From contig CM060071.1 of assembly GCA_030533445.1 (NCBI GenBank), forward strand, positions 682,001 to 746,000: a stretch of 64,000 bases of DNA, given 5' to 3'. This document shows positions 60,851 to 64,000 of this stretch, in pieces. Position numbers and translations under genes: made by a program. Source of the stretch: Cyprinodon diabolis. Lineage: Eukaryota; Chordata; Actinopteri; Cyprinodontiformes; Cyprinodontidae. How positions within the stretch are numbered: position 1 is the first letter of the stretch; every line of letters starts with the position of its first letter. The notes below the pieces were generated by a model. It saw only the letters and a program-made list of their open reading frames with translations, searched no databases and was not told where the DNA came from.

Positions 60851-63800
60851 TGGTTTATAACTGGCTTTGGTTTATAACGGGCTCTGGTTTATAAAGGGAT
60901 CTGGTTTATAACGGGCTTTGGTTTATAAAGGGCTCTGGTTTATAACCGGCTTTGGTTTGATAAGGGCTCTGTTTATAAAGGGCTCTGGTTTATAAAGGGT
61001 TCTGGTTTATAAAGGGCTCTGGTTTGTAATGGGCTCTGGTTTATAACAGGCTTTGGTTTATAATGGGCTCTGGTTTATAACAGGCTCTGGTTTATAACCG
61101 GCTTTGGTTTATAACCGGCTCTGGTTTATAAAGGGTTCTGCTTAATAAAGGGCTCTGGTTTATAACCGGCTTTGGTTTATAAAGGGCTCTGATGTATAAC
61201 AGACTCTGGTTTATAACCGGCTTTGATTAATAACGGGCTCTGGTTTATAACCGGCTTTTGTTTATAAAGGGCTCTGGTTCATAACGGGCTCTGGTTTAAA
61301 AAGGGTTCTGGTACATAAAGGGATCTGGTTTTTAACGGCCTCTGGCTTATAACGGGCTTTGGTTTAAAAAGGCCTCTGGTTTATAACAGGCTCTCGTTTA
61401 TAACCGGCTTTGGTTTATAAAGGGCTCTGGTTTATAAAGGGTTCTGGTTTATAAAGGGCCCCGGTTTATAACCGGCTCTGGTTTAAAAAGGGCTTTGGTT
61501 TATAAAGGGCTCTGGTTTGTAATGGGCTCTGGTTTATAACAAGCTTTGGCTTATAATGGGCTCTGGTTTATAACAGGCTCTGTTTTATAACCGGCTTTGG
61601 TTTATAACGGGCTCTGGTTTATAACGGGCTATGGTTTATAACCGGCTTTGGTTTATAAAGGGCTCTGGTTTATAAAGGGTTCTGGTTTATAAAGGGCCCC
61701 GGTTTATAACCATGTCTGGTTTAAAAAGGGCTTTGGTTTATACAGGGTTCTGGTTTATAAAGGGCTCTGGTTTATGAAGGGCTCTGGTTTACAAAGGGCT
61801 CAGGTTTATAAAGGGCTATGGTTTATAATGGGCTCTGGTTTATAAAGGGTTGTGGTTTATAAAGGGCTCTGGTTTTTAACGGCCTCTGGCTTATAACGGG
61901 CTTTGGTTTAAAAAGGCCTCTGGTTTATAACAGGCTCTGGTTTATAACCGGCTTTGGTTTATAAAGGGCTCTGGTTTATAAGAGGCTTTGGTTTATAACG
62001 GGATCTGGTTTATAACGGGATCTGGTTTATAACAGTCTTTGGTTTATAACGGGCTCTGGTTTATAACATGCTTTGGTTTATAACAGATTCTGGTTTATAA
62101 CAGGCATTGGTTTATAACGGGCTCTGGTTTATTGCGGGATCTGGTTTATAACCGGCTTTGATTTATAAAGGGCTCTGGTTTATAAAGGGCTCTAGTTTAT
62201 AAAGGGTATGGTTTATAACGGGCTCTGGTTTGTAACCGGCTTTGGTTTATACAGGGCTGTGGTTTATAAAGGGCTGTGGTTTATAAAGGGCTCTGGTTTA
62301 TAACGTGCTCTGGTTTATAAAGGGTTTTGGTATATAAAGTGCTCTGGTTTTTAACGGCCTCTGGCTTATAACAGGCTTTGGTTTAAAAAGGCCTCTGGTT
62401 TATAACAGGCTCTGGTTTATAACCGCCTTTGGTTTATAAAGGGCTGTGGTTTATAACAGCTCTGGTTTATAACCGGCTTTGGTTTGTAAAGGGCTCTGGT
62501 TTATAATTGGCTGTGGTTTATAAAGGATTCTGGTATATAAAGGGCTCTGGTTTTTAACGGCCTCTGGCTTATAACGGGCTTTGGTTTAAAAAGGCCTCTG
62601 GTTTATAACAGGCTCTGGTTTATAACCGGCTTTGGTTTATAAGGGGCTCTTGTTTATAACAGGCTCTCGTTTATAACCGGCTTTGGTTTATAAAGGGCTC
62701 TGGTTTATAAAGGGTTCTGGTTTATAAAGGGCCCCGGTTTATAACCGGCTCTGGTTTAAAAAGGGCTTTGGTTTATAAAGGGCTCTGGTTTATAATTGCC
62801 TCTGGTTTATAACAGGCTTTGGTATTTAACCGGCTTTGGTTTATAAAGGGCTGTGGTTTATAAGAGCTCAGTTTTATAACCGGCTTTGGTTAATAAAGGG
62901 CTCTGGTTTATAACAGACTCTGGTTTTTAACCGGCTTTGATTTATAACGGGCTCTGGTTTATAACCGGCTTTGGTTTATAAAGGGCTCTGGTTTATAACC
63001 GGCTTTGATTTATAACGGGCTCTGGTTTATAACCGGCTTTGGTTTAGAAAGGGCTCTGGTTTATAACGGGCTCTGGTTTATAAAGGGCTCTGGTTTATAA
63101 CCGGCTTTGATTTATAACGGGCTCTGGTTTATAACCGGCTTTGGTTTAGAAAGGGCTCTGGTTTATAACGGGCTCTGGTTTATAAAGGGTTCTGGTATAT
63201 AAAGGGCTCTGGTTTTTTACGGCCTCTGGCTTATAACGGGCCTTGGTTTAAAAAGGCCTCTGGTGTATAACAGGCTCTGGTTTATAACCGGCTTTGGTTT
63301 ATAAGGGGCTCTGGTTTATAACAGGCTCTGGTTTATAACCGGCTTTGGTTTATAAAGGCCTCTGGTGTATAACAGGCTCTGGTTTATAACCTGCTTTGGT
63401 TCATAAAGGGCTCTGGTTTATAACAGACCCTGGTTTATAACCGGCTTTGGTTTATAAAGGGCTCTGGTTTATAACCGGCTTTTATTTATAACGGGCTCTG
63501 GTTTATAACCGGCTTTGGTTTATAAAGGGCTCTGGTTTATAACCGGCTTTGGTTCATAAAGGGCTCTGGTTTATAAAGGGCTGAGGTTTATAACCGGCTT
63601 TGATTTATAAAGGGCTCTGGTTTATAACAGGCTCTGGTTTACAACCGGCTTTGGTTTATAAAGGGCTCTGGTTTATAACGGGCTCTAGTTTATAACTGGC
63701 TTTGGTTTATAAAGGGCTCTGATTTACAAAGGGCTCTGGTTTATTACAGGCTCTGGTATATAAAGGGCTTTGGTTTCTAAAGGGCGCTTGTTTATAAAGG

Positions 63801-64000
63801 GCGCTGGTTTATAAAGGGCATTGGTTTATAAAGGGCTTTGATTTATAAAGGGCTCTTTTTTATAAAGTGCTCTGGTTTTTAAACGGGTCTGGTTTATAAC
63901 TGGCTCTGGTTTATAAAGGGTTCTGGTTTATAAAGGTCTCTGGTTTTTAAAGTGCTCTGGTTTATAACGGGCTCTGGTTTATAACCGGCTCTGGTTTAAA

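Larger units (their letters stand above)
49878..64000. repeat. 17-bp satellite array, subfamily D4 (alternating dimer)
   Basis: The monomer length and TCTGGTTTATAA core are unchanged, but the composition shifts sharply. ATAACCGGCTTTGGTTT monomers alternate with ATAAAGGGCTCTGGTTT monomers, giving a loose 34-bp dimer. AACAGG, AACAGACTC, TTTTTAACGGCC, GGTATATAAAGG and AAGGGCCCCGG are frequent. The D2/D3 markers GGTCTATAACGAG and TATAGAGAGC are absent. The CpG-containing ACCGG is far more common than to the left. The array runs off the right edge with no other sequence seen. Confidence 0.97.

Noticed and set aside
1..64000. CRISPR array
   Set aside because: The repeats abut with no unique spacers, the unit is 17 bp, and the context is a eukaryotic genome with fish transposons.
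1..64000. CENP-B box, because the monomer is also 17 bp
   Set aside because: The monomer lacks the TTCG...CGGGA core bases of the CENP-B box; only the length agrees.
1..64000. Telomeric repeat or G-quadruplex array
   Set aside because: No TTAGGG runs; G runs are of two to four bases, widely spaced, and do not form a regular four-run motif.
1..64000. TATAAA and AATAAA motifs as individual promoters and polyadenylation sites
   Set aside because: They are part of the monomer and occur thousands of times with no attached gene, so none can be called as a functional site.

Overview
The window is almost entirely one gigantic tandem-repeat array built on a 17-bp monomer (consensus GGGCTCTGGTTTATAAA). 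It is interrupted by only two unrelated pieces of DNA, both transposable elements. There is no host gene, tRNA, rRNA or CRISPR array. The two elements point to a teleost fish. The first is a 5'-truncated L2-clade LINE with the usual fish 3' UTR and a TGAAT-type tail. The second is a non-autonomous hAT element whose CAGTG..CACTG ends carry GTAACT/AGTTAC subterminal motifs. The species cannot be named from this.

Layout. 1-990: satellite. 991-3511: L2-like LINE with a partial reverse transcriptase frame (991-2787, one internal TGA) and 3' UTR. 3512-48635: satellite, in which several subfamilies of monomer order follow one another. The 3.5-15.64 kb and 17.49-22.64 kb stretches share one kind, 15.64-17.49 kb and 22.64-25.28 kb share a second built on a 407-bp (24-monomer) unit, and 25.28-48.63 kb is a third, rich in long interleaved duplications. 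48636-49869: hAT-type element with a perfect 8-bp target duplication. 49870-64000: satellite of a clearly different subfamily in which ATAACCGGCTTTGG monomers alternate with the ordinary kind. The array runs off both ends of the window. After subtracting the two insertions about 60.2 kb of satellite remains, roughly 3,540 monomers if divided by 17.

The main content is the history recorded in the array. Monomer variants recur in fixed order at offsets I could measure by hand: 340, 358, 407, 543, 1,562 and 1,696 bp, and about 2.4, 3.1-3.2, 5.88, 6.71-7.00, 8.4-8.5, 10.35 and 10.87 kb. Most are close to whole numbers of monomers, as expected for nested unequal exchange. Variant triplets at the monomer joint (AACGGG, AATGGG, AACAGG) look like decay of methylated CpG. 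Both transposons entered existing array: removing each insert plus one target copy restores an in-phase monomer. The hAT element lies exactly at the switch between two monomer subfamilies and may mark a limit to homogenization.

All reading was by eye. Block edges are approximate (usually tens of bases); anchor offsets are the better-supported numbers. Open reading frames inside the satellite are by-products of its 17-bp period (three monomers = 17 codons) and are not called as genes.
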